Positions 1-8,491 of a DNA stretch of 64,000 nucleotides are shown piece after piece. The DNA is from F23-B02 sp963625685 (GTDB lineage: Bacteria; Bacillota; Clostridia; Oscillospirales; Oscillospiraceae): contig CAVFTR010000001.1 in NCBI GenBank assembly GCA_963625685.1, positions 372,001 to 436,000 of the forward strand, in the 5' to 3' direction. Below the pieces are notes generated by a model. The model had not been told where the DNA came from. It did not search any database and saw only the letters and a program-made list of their open reading frames with translations. Numbering within the stretch: the first letter of the stretch is position 1; each line of letters opens with the position of its first letter. A program made the translations under genes and the position numbers.

Positions 1-1524
1 GGTATCGGCTGTGGAGCGAGTCGCGCCGCAGTCGGTGCAGGCGTTGCCCTTGAAGTGGTGGCCCGTCGCCTCGATGACCTCGCCCTGCGATATCGTCTCG
101 CCGCAGAGCGTGCACACCTCGTCGCCGGTGTAACCGGCCTCGGTGCAGGTGGGCTCGACTGCGTTGTAGAGCGCGGTGACGTGCTGGTGCGCGATAACCT
201 GCTCACCAAAGATGAAGTTTTGTTCATCCCACTCTATATATTGGCCGGTAACGGCTTCTTTGCCGGGAAGACAGTTGCCGCTGACATCTATATATGTGTA
301 TTCCGCGGAGGGATTCAGTTTTATCTCCGTCAGCTGATTGTTATCACATCTAAGTCCAGCCAGGCCGCTCGGCAGCTCGGGAAGTGACGTCAGTTGATTT
401 CCTCCACAGACAAGCGTAGTCAGGCCGTTCGGCAGCTCCGGCAGCTCGGTGAGTTGATTACCAGTACAGTCAAGCGAGATCAGGCCGCTCGGCAACTTGG
501 GTAGCTCCGTGAGTTGATTGGACCGACAATCAATCCAAATCAGTCTGCTCGGCAGCTCGGGCAGCTCCGTCAGCTGGTTACTTGCACAAATAAGCCAAGT
601 CAGACCGCTCGGCAGTTCGGGCAGTGATGTCAGCTGATTACCTCCACAGACAAGCGTAGTCAGGCCGCTCGGCAGTTCTGGCAGTTCTGTGAGTTGATTT
701 TCATCACACAAGAGTTGAGTCAGACCGCTCGGCAACTCGGGCAAATCTGTGAATTCATTACAATAACAGTAAAGTGTAGTCAGGCCGTCCGGCAGCTTTG
801 GCAGCGATATCAGCTGATTATTATCGCAATTGAGTGCAGTCAGGCCGCTCGGCAGCTTTGGCAGCTCGGTGAGTTTATTGGACAAACATTCAAGCGTGGT
901 CAAACCGTTCGGCAGTTCGGGCAGTTCTGTGAGCTGATTACTGCTACAGACAAGCGTAGTCAGGCCTCTCGGCAACTCGGGCAAATCTGTGAATTCATTA
1001 TAATTACAGTAAAGTGTAGTCAGGCCGTCCGGCAGTTCGGGAAGTGACGTCAGTTGATTTTCTCCACAGTAAAGCGAGATCAGGCCGCTCGGCAGCTTTG
1101 GCAGCGATATCAGCTGATTATTATCGCAATTGAGTGCAGTCAGGCCGCTCGGCAGCTCAGGAAGTGACGTCAGTTGATTGCTCCAACAGAAAAGAGTTGT
1201 CAAGCCGCTCGGCAGCTCGGGCAATTCTGTGAGTGGATTTCCTCCACAGGCAAGCGACTGAAGCTCCGCAAAATAAGCTACGCCCTCAAGCGAGGCTATG
1301 CCACAGTTGTACACATATATTGACTTAACATTTGAAATTTCTTCGTCCGACAGATAGCCGTTGCCATCCGTGTCGCAGCTTTCGCTTACATAAGCACGAA
1401 ACGCATCGTCCGGGAAATTTATTGTGTCCACCGCAACACCGGTATCATCGGCAAATGCCATTGTTGGTACCAAGGACACCACCATCAGCAGCACGAGCAG
1501 CAGGCTCAGTACTCGTTTTTTCAT
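1..1524 (-). CDS. Secreted leucine-rich-repeat surface protein (C-terminus beyond window)
   Basis: The frame is open from an ATG at 1524 to the window edge (508 codons, no stop), so the C-terminus is missing. A GGGAGG ribosome site lies 7 bases upstream. Residues 1-25 form a signal peptide (KKR, hydrophobic core, AFA cleavage site). Residues 51-62 read DTDGNGYLSDEE, an EF-hand or dockerin-like calcium loop. Residues about 88-395 are some 15 tandem 20-residue leucine-rich repeats with the pattern LxxLPELPSGLTTLxCxxNQ, close in period to the short LPX-type repeats of YopM/IpaH proteins. After residue about 430 comes a Cys-rich segment (CTEAGYTG, CTLCG, CTDCG) like the CxxCG modules of large clostridial surface proteins. 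It is probably exported and may bind proteins or glycans, but no substrate can be inferred. The gene is less GC-rich than its neighbours. Confidence 0.85.
   Translation of the reverse strand, partial: MKKRVLSLLLVLLMVVSLVPTMAFADDTGVAVDTINFPDDAFRAYVSESCDTDGNGYLSDEEISNVKSIYVYNCGIASLEGVAYFAELQSLACGGNPLTELPELPSGLTTLFCWSNQLTSLPELPSGLTALNCDNNQLISLPKLPSGLISLYCGENQLTSLPELPDGLTTLYCNYNEFTDLPELPRGLTTLVCSSNQLTELPELPNGLTTLECLSNKLTELPKLPSGLTALNCDNNQLISLPKLPDGLTTLYCYCNEFTDLPELPSGLTQLLCDENQLTELPELPSGLTTLVCGGNQLTSLPELPSGLTWLICASNQLTELPELPSRLIWIDCRSNQLTELPKLPSGLISLDCTGNQLTELPELPNGLTTLVCGGNQLTSLPELPSGLAGLRCDNNQLTEIKLNPSAEYTYIDVSGNCLPGKEAVTGQYIEWDEQNFIFGEQVIAHQHVTALYNAVEPTCTEAGYTGDEVCTLCGETISQGEVIEATGHHFKGNACTDCGATRSTADT
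361..1260 (-). repeat. Tandem 60-bp repeats encoding 20-residue LRRs
   Basis: About fifteen consecutive units of exactly 60 bases (20 codons) lie inside the leucine-rich-repeat gene. Each carries a conserved core equivalent to GAGCTGCCGAGCGGCCTG on the coding strand and a variable part around the Cys-xx-Asn segment. Some units are nearly identical at DNA level (for example 721-840 versus 961-1020 and 1081-1140), which points to recent duplication or recombination. Confidence 0.9.
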
Positions 1525-1545
1525 TGTTTTCCTCCCGATTTCCGC

Positions 1546-1730
1546 ACTGTCATAAAGTACACCTTTTGACAGTGAAGCAATTTACATATTTTGAGTGCCC
1601 TGAACAGCTGTTTTTAATAAAAATTACGTCTTTTTCGGGAAATTTCAGGGCAGAGTATTGCATTTTTGTCTGTTTTCAGCTATTATGAAATAACAAAAAG
1701 CGACTGTCAAAAGGTGTACCTTTTGACAGT
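1546..1730. mobile_element. Fold-back (MITE-like) element with palindromic ends
   Basis: Two 28-bp copies of one palindromic sequence, in opposite orientation, bound this stretch at 1546-1573 and 1703-1730. They match at 26 of 28 positions and share the core ACTGTCAAAAGGTGTAC. Between them is a second inverted repeat, TGCCCTGAA at 1596-1604 and TTCAGGGCA at 1644-1652. Nested inverted repeats and no coding content suggest a small non-autonomous element or a REP-like structure. No target-site duplication is obvious. The left copy lies just upstream of the LRR gene, and the right copy forms the ftsZ terminator. Confidence 0.5.
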
Positions 1731-1732
1731 CG
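1701..1732 (-). terminator. Intrinsic terminator downstream of ftsZ
   Basis: A perfect 15-bp stem (1701-1715 with 1718-1732) and 2-base loop is followed on the minus strand by a CTTTTTG run. The reverse side also has a T-run, so it could act in both directions. Confidence 0.75.
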
Positions 1733-1744
1733 TTTTTGCATGAG

Positions 1745-1773
1745 AAAGGCTGAGGAGCGTGTCCTCAGCCTTT
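1745..1773 (-). terminator. Second hairpin after ftsZ
   Basis: A 12-bp perfect stem, AAAGGCTGAGGA with its complement, has a 5-base loop and lies 19 bases after the ftsZ stop. The T-tract is weak, so this may work together with the stronger hairpin further downstream. Confidence 0.55.
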
Positions 1774-1791
1774 TATACCGCTGTAAAATTT

Positions 1792-2940
1792 TCAGCTGTT
1801 TGCGTTGAATATCTTGAAGATGCTGTCGAAGGGGTCCTCCTCGCCGGCGGGCTTGGCGCTCTCCTCGGGCTTCTTCTCTGCAGCCTTCTCGCTTGCCGCG
1901 GTGAACATGCCCTGCTGCTTTTCAAAGGCGGGCTCAGCCTTCTTGGGGGCTGCCGCCTGCTGCGCGGGCTGCTTCGCGGTGGGCGCTTCCTCAAAGCCGG
2001 TCGCGATGACTGTCACGCGGATCTCGTCCTGCATGGAGTCGTCAAAGGTCGCGCCGAAGATGATGTTCGCGTCGGGATGAGCGGCCTCCTGAACGAGGTT
2101 TGCCGCCGCCTCGACGTCCTCAAGGCCCATGTCCTCGGAGCCGGTTATATTGATGAGCACGCCGTGCGCGCCGTTTATCGAGGTCTCCATGAGCGGGCTT
2201 GCGACCGCCATGCGGGCGGCGTCCTCAGCCTTGCCCTTGCCGGCGGCGCGGCCTACGCCCATGTGCGCGAAGCCCGCGTTTTTCATGATGCAGGTAACGT
2301 CGGCAAAGTCGAGGTTAATAAAGCCCGTGTTCTTTATAAGGTCGGAAATGCTCGTGACGGCCTGGCGGAGCACGTCGTCTGCTATCTCAAACGCGTTTGC
2401 GAGCGTGACCTTCTGGTCGGTCGCGTATTTCAGGCGGTCGTTGGGGATTATCAGCAGAGAGTCGACCTTGCCGAGCAGCTCCTTGATGCCGTTGTTGGCC
2501 TGATCCATGCGGCGCTTGCCCTCGAACTTGAAGGGCTTTGTGACGACGCCTACGGTGAGTATGCCGGCCTCGCGCGCGATATCCGCGACCGTGGGGGCAG
2601 CGCCCGTGCCCGTGCCGCCGCCCATGCCGGAGGTGATGAACACCATGTCGGCATCCTCGACGGACTTTGCGATGTTATTGCGGCTCTCCTCCGCGCTTTT
2701 CTTGCCTATCTCGGGGTCGGAGCCGGCGCCCTGACCGTGGGTCAGCTTTTCGCCGATCTGTATCTTCTGATCGGCATTGGAGACCGCCAGCGCCTGCTTA
2801 TCGGTATTCACTGCAATGAACTCAACGCCCTGAGTTCCGGATCTGACCATTCTATTTACGACGTTGTTGCCGGCGCCGCCGATACCAACGACCTTTATAG
2901 TTACGACATTTTCAGGGCCTGCTTCGGCTTTGAAATCCAT
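1792..2940 (-). CDS. ftsZ: Cell division GTPase FtsZ
   Basis: FtsZ is the tubulin-like GTPase that polymerises into the division ring. The start is the ATG at 2940, with GGAGG 6 bases upstream; an in-frame upstream ATG at 2979 has no ribosome site. The product is 382 residues. The nucleotide-binding N-terminus (VGIGGAGNN, residues 18-26) and the T-loop GGGTGTG (107-113) are intact. The C-terminal tail is unusual: after a low-complexity Ala/Lys/Pro linker it ends DPFDSIFKIFNANS instead of the usual IPxFLR-type peptide that binds FtsA and other partners. No ftsA lies upstream, where many Firmicutes have it. It is the last gene of the dcw cluster and has a probable promoter of its own. Confidence 0.97.
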   Translation of the reverse strand: MDFKAEAGPENVVTIKVVGIGGAGNNVVNRMVRSGTQGVEFIAVNTDKQALAVSNADQKIQIGEKLTHGQGAGSDPEIGKKSAEESRNNIAKSVEDADMVFITSGMGGGTGTGAAPTVADIAREAGILTVGVVTKPFKFEGKRRMDQANNGIKELLGKVDSLLIIPNDRLKYATDQKVTLANAFEIADDVLRQAVTSISDLIKNTGFINLDFADVTCIMKNAGFAHMGVGRAAGKGKAEDAARMAVASPLMETSINGAHGVLINITGSEDMGLEDVEAAANLVQEAAHPDANIIFGATFDDSMQDEIRVTVIATGFEEAPTAKQPAQQAAAPKKAEPAFEKQQGMFTAASEKAAEKKPEESAKPAGEEDPFDSIFKIFNANS

Positions 2941-3009
2941 TTTGTATCCTCCAGTACTGTTATTTAGAAGATGCGGCACGGGCCGCAGTCATATTACGCG
3001 ATATGTAAC

Positions 3010-3038
3010 ATATTATAACTTTTTGGCCTCAAGGTCAA
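3010..3038 (-). promoter_or_regulatory. Probable sigma-A promoter for ftsZ
   Basis: On the minus strand, TTGACC (3033-3038) is followed by a 17-base spacer and TAATAT (3010-3015), between ftsQ and ftsZ. A small GC-rich hairpin (TGCGGC/GCCGCA, about 2972-2987) follows in the ftsZ leader. Confidence 0.6.
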
Positions 3039-3069
3039 TAGATTTTTCCCCCGCTATGTAAACAAAGTA

Positions 3070-3843
3070 TTAATTCGGGTTGAAAACGACCTTGTCTCCG
3101 CTTGAAACGTCAAGCGTTCCCGCGTCGTCGGCCGTGAGCTGCGAGACAGCCGAGAGCAGCTTGCCGAATTTATACTCGGTGTTTCCGTCCATAGCGCCGA
3201 GCTTCACAAGGAAGCGGCCGTCGTACTCAAAGGTCGGGTCGGCCGCATTGCTCATGTCGATGGCCGTGACCGTGCCGACAAGGCCGCGGGCCTGTACCTG
3301 ATAGAGTATATCCGTCAGATAGGCAAGCTTATTCTCCTCGCCGGAGGCGGCCTTTATATGCTCGCCGGTCGCTGCCTCGGATACGCTCACGCCGCTTATG
3401 AGCGCGATATGCTCGCTGTCCTCCTGCGTTATGCTGCTGAGAAACTTGCCGCTGCTGCTGACCGACCACAGCTCGTCCCCCACCGTGACGCAGCCGACCG
3501 CCTTGCTCTCTTTTATCTCGATAACGACGAGATTGGGCAGGCCGCGCTTTATCTGCACGGAATCGACATACGGCAGCTTTACCGCGACGCGGGTCCCGGC
3601 GGCGATACCGTTTATGAAAAACAGGTTATCGCCCTCCGTTATGCCGGAAGCCCTTATGACCTCCTCGGCGGTGTAGAGCGAGTTGCCGGTGACCTCGATG
3701 CGCGAGACCTTGAAGAAAACGCTCATTATGAATATGAGCGCGACGATGACGAGGAAAAACGTCAGCGGCCGGTTCACGTTCCGCGTGAGCTTCGGCTTAT
3801 ACGGATCCTCGCGCTTGCTGTAATAATCATTTGTATCAGCCAT
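3070..3843 (-). CDS. ftsQ: Cell division protein FtsQ/DivIB
   Basis: This 257-residue bitopic protein belongs to the FtsQ/DivIB-FtsL-DivIC subcomplex that activates septal peptidoglycan synthesis. It has a charged cytoplasmic N-terminus, one membrane segment at about residues 27-45 (TFFLVIVALIFIMSVFF), then a POTRA-type domain starting IEVTGNSLYTAEEVI. It begins 2 bases after murA, with a GGAG site, so it is cotranscribed. The assignment rests on architecture and dcw position; sequence in this family is poorly conserved. Confidence 0.88.
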   Translation of the reverse strand: MADTNDYYSKREDPYKPKLTRNVNRPLTFFLVIVALIFIMSVFFKVSRIEVTGNSLYTAEEVIRASGITEGDNLFFINGIAAGTRVAVKLPYVDSVQIKRGLPNLVVIEIKESKAVGCVTVGDELWSVSSSGKFLSSITQEDSEHIALISGVSVSEAATGEHIKAASGEENKLAYLTDILYQVQARGLVGTVTAIDMSNAADPTFEYDGRFLVKLGAMDGNTEYKFGKLLSAVSQLTADDAGTLDVSSGDKVVFNPN

Positions 3844-3845
3844 TG

Positions 3846-5099
3846 TTACAACTCCAAAAATATATCCGCTCCGAGACTGCGGAGCTTATGGTCAAGGTGT
3901 TCATAGCCCCGGGCTATGTATCCGGGGTCGACGATCAGGCTCTCGCCCTCCGCGCCGAGCGCCGCGATGATCATTGCCGCTCCCCCGCGCAGGTCGCCCG
4001 CGCTGACGACGGCTCCCTTAAGGCTGCGCACGCCCCAGACCGAGGCTCTGCGCCCTTCCACGGCGATATCGGCTCCGAAGCGCCGCAGCTCGTTTGTGTG
4101 CCCGAAGCGCGAGTCGAAGACGTTTTCGATAAAATCGGTTCTCCCCTTGGCTCTGAGCATCGCAGCCATCATGAGCGGCTGCATATCCGTCGGAAACTCC
4201 GGATACGGACCGGTCGATACTCTGCCGGCGGCGCTCAGCGAGCCGTCGGATATGAGCCTTACGCTGCGCCTCGAGGATATTATATCACAGCCGGACAGCT
4301 TTAGGAAGTGCCCGAGGCGTGAAAATTGCCTCAAATCAACGCCGCGCAGCTCTATATCCCCTCCCGCGGCGGCGGCCGCGCACAAAAATGTCGCCGCCGC
4401 TATACGGTCGGGCATGATGCGGTGGCCCACATGCGCCTCGCGCTCAAAGCCGGATATTCTTACAGTGCCCGTGCCCGCGCCCGATATATAGGCCCCGGCC
4501 TTGCGCAGATACTCCTGGAGATCGACTATCTCCGGCTCTCTGGCGGCTCCCGTTATGACCGTCTCGCCTTCCGCCGCGCAGGCCGCTATCATCGCGTTTT
4601 CCGTCGCGCCGACGCTGGGGTACGGGAGCTTTATCCGCGCGCCCCTGAGCTTTTTCGCTCTGCATATTATGCCGCGGCCGCTCTCGTCGATCTCCGCGCC
4701 GAGAGCCCGCATGGCCGCAAGGTGCATATCTATGGGTCTTGAGCCGAGGCGGCAGCCTCCGGGCAGAGACAGGCTCACCTCTCCGCAGCGGGCCAGAAGC
4801 GCTCCCATGAATAGGACCGATGAGCGCATGCTCTCCATCATGCCGCGCGGTATCGTGCTTGAGCTGAGGCCGCGCGAATCTATGTAGACGTCGTTTTCCC
4901 GCTGCCGGGCCGTGCAGCCGAGGCTGCGGAGTATGCTCAGCGAAGCGGAAACGTCGCTCAGCTCCGGAACGTTGAGCAGATCGGTCTCGCACGGGCAGAC
5001 GATCGAGGCCGCCATTATCGGCAGCACCGCGTTTTTCGCTCCCTGCACAAAGCACGCGCCTTCAAGACGCTTTCCTCCCGTACAATGCCATATTGCCAT
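3846..5099 (-). CDS. murA: UDP-N-acetylglucosamine 1-carboxyvinyltransferase (first MurA)
   Basis: MurA transfers enolpyruvate from PEP to UDP-GlcNAc, the first committed step of peptidoglycan synthesis. The 417-residue product has the GAKNAVLPI substrate loop (20-28), the catalytic cysteine in LPGGCRLGSRP (Cys116, the residue attacked by fosfomycin), and the TDMQP and ARGYEHLDHKL segments of the second lobe. It sits between murG and ftsQ, where Bacillus has murB. A second complete MurA lies at 38894-40198. The start ATG directly follows a hairpin with a T-run, and its GAGG ribosome site lies in that hairpin's 3' arm. An internal GGGAGG followed by TTG is ignored because starting there would remove the conserved N-terminus. 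Confidence 0.95.
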   Translation of the reverse strand: MAIWHCTGGKRLEGACFVQGAKNAVLPIMAASIVCPCETDLLNVPELSDVSASLSILRSLGCTARQRENDVYIDSRGLSSSTIPRGMMESMRSSVLFMGALLARCGEVSLSLPGGCRLGSRPIDMHLAAMRALGAEIDESGRGIICRAKKLRGARIKLPYPSVGATENAMIAACAAEGETVITGAAREPEIVDLQEYLRKAGAYISGAGTGTVRISGFEREAHVGHRIMPDRIAAATFLCAAAAAGGDIELRGVDLRQFSRLGHFLKLSGCDIISSRRSVRLISDGSLSAAGRVSTGPYPEFPTDMQPLMMAAMLRAKGRTDFIENVFDSRFGHTNELRRFGADIAVEGRRASVWGVRSLKGAVVSAGDLRGGAAMIIAALGAEGESLIVDPGYIARGYEHLDHKLRSLGADIFLEL

Positions 5100-5106
5100 A
5101 AAAAAA

Positions 5107-5149
5107 CCTCGCAGAAAGAACTTTGATCACGCCATTCTATGCTGCGAGG
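5107..5149 (-). promoter_or_regulatory. Hairpin with T-run overlapping the murA ribosome site
   Basis: On the minus strand CCTCGCAG (5142-5149) pairs with CTGCGAGG (5107-5114) across a 27-base loop. Seven Ts then lead straight into the murA ATG. The GAGG of the 3' arm is the only good ribosome site, so the fold could either end transcription coming from murG or hide the start of murA. Confidence 0.5.
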
Positions 5150-5159
5150 TGATTTTTTG

Positions 5160-6290
5160 CTATTTGTTCTTTTCCGCGACAAGCGAGAGTATCCTGTCGC
5201 ATATCATGTCGGTCGCCCCGGGCTTTGCGAGCTTCGCCATCGCCTCGGACATGCTGCCGAGCTTATCCGGCGAGGACAGGATATCGTTTACGGCCCTGAG
5301 AAGCTCCTTCGGCTCGAACCAGCCCTCCTGAAATATCAGCGCGCCGCCGGCCTCCTCGACCACCTTTGCGTTTTTGAACTGATGATTGTGCGTCACAAAG
5401 GGCGAGGGCACGAATATCGTGGGCTTGTGCATATATGTAAGCTCCGATATCGTGGACGCCCCGGCGCGGCAAAGGACGAGGTCCGCCGCCGCCATTACGC
5501 GCGGCATATCGTATATGTACTCTCTCACATCCATGCCGTTTTTCTCGTAATCCGGCGCCGTTTCCCGAAGCTGAGTCACCATCTTCTCATAGCCCTCGAC
5601 GCCGGCCGAGTGGATGAGCGTAAAGCCCGGCTCCTTTCCGGCAAGCGCGATGACGCTGCACATGACCTCGTTCATATTCTCCGCTCCGAGCGAGCCCCAC
5701 ACGGAGACCACCAGCGGCTTATCGCCCGTTATGCCCAGCTCCGCTCTGGCCGCCCGCTTTGTGTACGCGCCGAACTCGCCGCGCACGGGAGTGCCTGTGA
5801 CCACGGTCTTTTCGGGGTCCTTATAGTATTTGCGGCTCTCCTCAAAGCCGAGCATTATCGTGTCGACTATGCCAGAGAGCATGCGCGTCGTAAGCCCGGG
5901 ATCGGCGTTGCTCTCATGCACGGCCGTCGGTATGCCGAGCCGCGACGCCGCCTTGAGCACCGGAAAGCACACATAGCCGCCCGTACCGACGACGACGTCG
6001 GGCTTAAAGCGTCTTATGATGCGCTTTGCCTTTATCGTGGAGCGCAGAAGGTGCCACGCGGCGCTTATGTTGTGAAAAAAGCCGCCGAGCGTTTTTTCGC
6101 GGCTGAGTCCCCTTACGCGCACGGTCTCGATCCTGTAGCCTGCGCGCGGCACGAGGTCGGACTCCATCTGTCCGACGGCGCCGATGAACAGAAGCTCGCT
6201 GTCCGGCATGAGCTCCCTTATACGCCCCGCCACGGCGAGCGCCGGATTTATATGTCCGGCCGTGCCTCCGCAGGCAAATATTATTCTCAT
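5160..6290 (-). CDS. murG: Undecaprenyl-PP-MurNAc-pentapeptide N-acetylglucosaminyltransferase MurG
   Basis: MurG adds GlcNAc to lipid I to make lipid II on the inner face of the membrane. The 376 residues show the N-terminal glycine-rich loop GGTAGHINP (8-16), a GSLGAENMN loop (199-207) and the C-terminal UDP-GlcNAc-binding region CRAGASTISELTYMHKP (274-290). The ATG follows GGAGG, which overlaps the end of ftsW. It is cotranscribed with ftsW and murA, and nothing in it looks degraded. Confidence 0.96.
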   Translation of the reverse strand: MRIIFACGGTAGHINPALAVAGRIRELMPDSELLFIGAVGQMESDLVPRAGYRIETVRVRGLSREKTLGGFFHNISAAWHLLRSTIKAKRIIRRFKPDVVVGTGGYVCFPVLKAASRLGIPTAVHESNADPGLTTRMLSGIVDTIMLGFEESRKYYKDPEKTVVTGTPVRGEFGAYTKRAARAELGITGDKPLVVSVWGSLGAENMNEVMCSVIALAGKEPGFTLIHSAGVEGYEKMVTQLRETAPDYEKNGMDVREYIYDMPRVMAAADLVLCRAGASTISELTYMHKPTIFVPSPFVTHNHQFKNAKVVEEAGGALIFQEGWFEPKELLRAVNDILSSPDKLGSMSEAMAKLAKPGATDMICDRILSLVAEKNK

Positions 6291-6293
6291 TTT

Positions 6294-7460
6294 CTATCCT
6301 CCCACATGTCCCTCCGGTATATCTCTGGATATGCTCAGCACTATCCCCATTTCGGCCAGCTGCATTAAAAGCGCCGTGCCGCCGTAGCTGAAAAACGGGA
6401 GCGAGATGCCCGTGCAGGGAACAAGATTGGTAACGACGGCGACGTTCAGTACGACCTGCAGGGCCAGCAGCGTCGTTATCCCCGCGGCGGCCAGAAAGCC
6501 GTATCTGTCCCTGCTGTGCAGGGCAATCCAATAGCCGCGTATTATAAGAAGCGCAAAAAGCGTTAGTATAAGAGCCGCGCCTATAAAGCCGAGCTCCTCG
6601 CACACGACGGAAAAAATGAAATCGTTATGCTCCTCGGGCAGGTAGAGATATTTCTGCCTGCTCTGTCCGAGGCCGAGGCCGGTAAGCCCGCCCGAGCCTA
6701 TGGAATAGAGCGACTGTACTATCTGATATCCCTCGTCGGAGGTCGACGCGAAGGGGTCGCGCCAGGTAGCTATCCTCGACGAGGCATAGGGAAAGAGCGC
6801 GAGCAGCAGCGCTATGCCGCCGCCCGCTGCTGTTCCCGCGGCTATGAACCATACAAGACGCGCTCCGCCGAGAAACAGCATGGCGCCGCCTATCGCGACG
6901 ATGATGACCGAGGCGGAAAAATGCGGCTCCAAAACCAGAAGCCCGACTATCGCGGCAAGCACGGCGGCAAACGGCAGTATGCCGTGGCGGAAGCTCCTCA
7001 TTCTGCCGCGGCGGGCGCAGATCATGGACGAGAACGACAGTATGACGGCGATCTTCGCGATCTCCGAGGGCTGAACTGTGAACGCTCCGAGCCCTATCCA
7101 GCGCTTTGCGCCGTTTGCCTCTGTTCCGATGAGCGGCACGAGCGCCAGCAGCAGCACCGCCGCCGCCAAAAGCGGCATGGAAAAGCGCTTGTAAAAGCCA
7201 AGAGGCAGGCGCGAGCACAGGAGCATCGCCGCGACTCCGGCAGCCGCGAAAACGAGCTGACGGACGAAATAATACGCCGGCTTTCCGCCGGTCACACCGC
7301 CGGGATCATAATAGGCCCTGGCAAAGCTTGCCGACAGCACCATCGTGACTCCGACGCTCAGGAGTATCATAACAAGCGCGAGGAAGGATATATCCATTCC
7401 CGCGCGCTTTGTTTTATCCTTCGTTTCCCTTATCCCGAGCTCGGCACTGCCGTACTGCAT
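6294..7460 (-). CDS. ftsW: SEDS peptidoglycan glycosyltransferase FtsW/SpoVE
   Basis: This 388-residue polytopic SEDS protein polymerises glycan from lipid II with a class B PBP. About ten hydrophobic segments are visible. Family landmarks are GAKRWIGLGAFTVQPSEIAK in the middle and the C-terminal GISLPFFSYGGTALL. GGAGG lies 8 bases before the ATG. The neighbouring murG, mraY and spoVD/ftsI genes support a septal or spore-cortex role; FtsW and SpoVE cannot be separated from sequence alone. Confidence 0.94.
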   Translation of the reverse strand: MQYGSAELGIRETKDKTKRAGMDISFLALVMILLSVGVTMVLSASFARAYYDPGGVTGGKPAYYFVRQLVFAAAGVAAMLLCSRLPLGFYKRFSMPLLAAAVLLLALVPLIGTEANGAKRWIGLGAFTVQPSEIAKIAVILSFSSMICARRGRMRSFRHGILPFAAVLAAIVGLLVLEPHFSASVIIVAIGGAMLFLGGARLVWFIAAGTAAGGGIALLLALFPYASSRIATWRDPFASTSDEGYQIVQSLYSIGSGGLTGLGLGQSRQKYLYLPEEHNDFIFSVVCEELGFIGAALILTLFALLIIRGYWIALHSRDRYGFLAAAGITTLLALQVVLNVAVVTNLVPCTGISLPFFSYGGTALLMQLAEMGIVLSISRDIPEGHVGG

Positions 7461-7477
7461 AGGCGCATCCTCCGTTA

Positions 7478-8491
7478 TCAGAGCTGGAAACGATTATATA
7501 TTCCTATGAATGAAATTATTGCAAAAACAAGGGACACCGAAGTGAAAAGTGCAAAAAGCTCTTTTTCCTTCCACTTTTTGCCCGTCCAGCCGCCCATTTC
7601 GAGGTGGTGGTGGAACGGGGCCATTTTGAAAACGCGCTTGCCGTGGCTGAGCTTGAAGTAGCCTACCTGGATGATATCGGAAAGCGTTTCGATTATATAG
7701 ACTATACCGAGAGTTACGAGTATCAGCGGCATATCGTAGGCAAAGGCGAGCGCCGCTATCGCTCCGCCGAGAAACAGCGAGCCCGTGTCGCCCATGAACA
7801 CCTTCGCGGGGTTGAAGTTATAGACGAGAAAGCCCATAAGTCCGCCCAGGAGCGCCGAGGCGAAAATGCCCAGCGACATGTATTTGTCTCCCCACAGGAA
7901 GCTGACCGACGCAAAGAACAGGCACACGGGGATGCTCGTTCCGCTGGCAAGGCCGTCAACGCCGTCTGTTATATTGACAGCGTTCACCGTGCCGACGATT
8001 ATAAACGCGGCGAGGATGAAATACAGCACCTCCGGGATATATACCTCGACGTTCCAGAACGGGATATACAGCCTCGTCGATATATGTCCCAGCCTGCGCA
8101 GCAGCAGCACGAAGACGAGCGCCGCCGCCAGCTGGAGCAGGAACTTTGCCTTTGCGCTCAGACCGAGATTCTGCTTTTTTCTGAGCTTCTCCCAGTCGTC
8201 AAGAAAGCCGATGGCCCCGAAGACGAGCGCGAACAGCAGGACGAATATATGTGTAAAGTCGCCGCTGCGCATGGAATCGAAGCCAACCGTCAGGCACACG
8301 AGGGCGCAGGCGCTGATGAATATGACGCCGCCCATCGTGGGCGTGCCCGACTTTGACATGTGCCAGGTCGGCCCGTTTTCCTTTATCTCCTGCCCGGCCT
8401 TCATTTTTCTGAGCCACGGCACATAATACCTGCCTACAATGACGGCCGTTATAAATGCCATGACCAGCGCAAGGGTAAGCTTAAGAGTCAT
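7478..8491 (-). CDS. mraY: Phospho-MurNAc-pentapeptide transferase MraY
   Basis: MraY makes lipid I by moving phospho-MurNAc-pentapeptide onto undecaprenyl phosphate. The 337-residue membrane protein carries the catalytic aspartates in FLDDWEK (98-99), NITDGVDG (173-180) and FMGDTGS (Asp235), plus the HHH motif in APFHHHLE (294-296). Its ATG overlaps the murE stop by one base (TAATG), which indicates translational coupling. In many Firmicutes murD separates mraY from ftsW; here ftsW follows directly. Confidence 0.97.
   Translation of the reverse strand: MTLKLTLALVMAFITAVIVGRYYVPWLRKMKAGQEIKENGPTWHMSKSGTPTMGGVIFISACALVCLTVGFDSMRSGDFTHIFVLLFALVFGAIGFLDDWEKLRKKQNLGLSAKAKFLLQLAAALVFVLLLRRLGHISTRLYIPFWNVEVYIPEVLYFILAAFIIVGTVNAVNITDGVDGLASGTSIPVCLFFASVSFLWGDKYMSLGIFASALLGGLMGFLVYNFNPAKVFMGDTGSLFLGGAIAALAFAYDMPLILVTLGIVYIIETLSDIIQVGYFKLSHGKRVFKMAPFHHHLEMGGWTGKKWKEKELFALFTSVSLVFAIISFIGIYNRFQL

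Noticed and set aside
361..1260. Regular 60-bp repeats as a CRISPR array or satellite
   Set aside because: The repeats are coding throughout (20-residue LRRs), with no repeat-spacer alternation and no cas genes.
1759..2967. A 402-codon open frame on the plus strand
   Set aside because: It is antisense to ftsZ, which has full motif support and a strong ribosome site.
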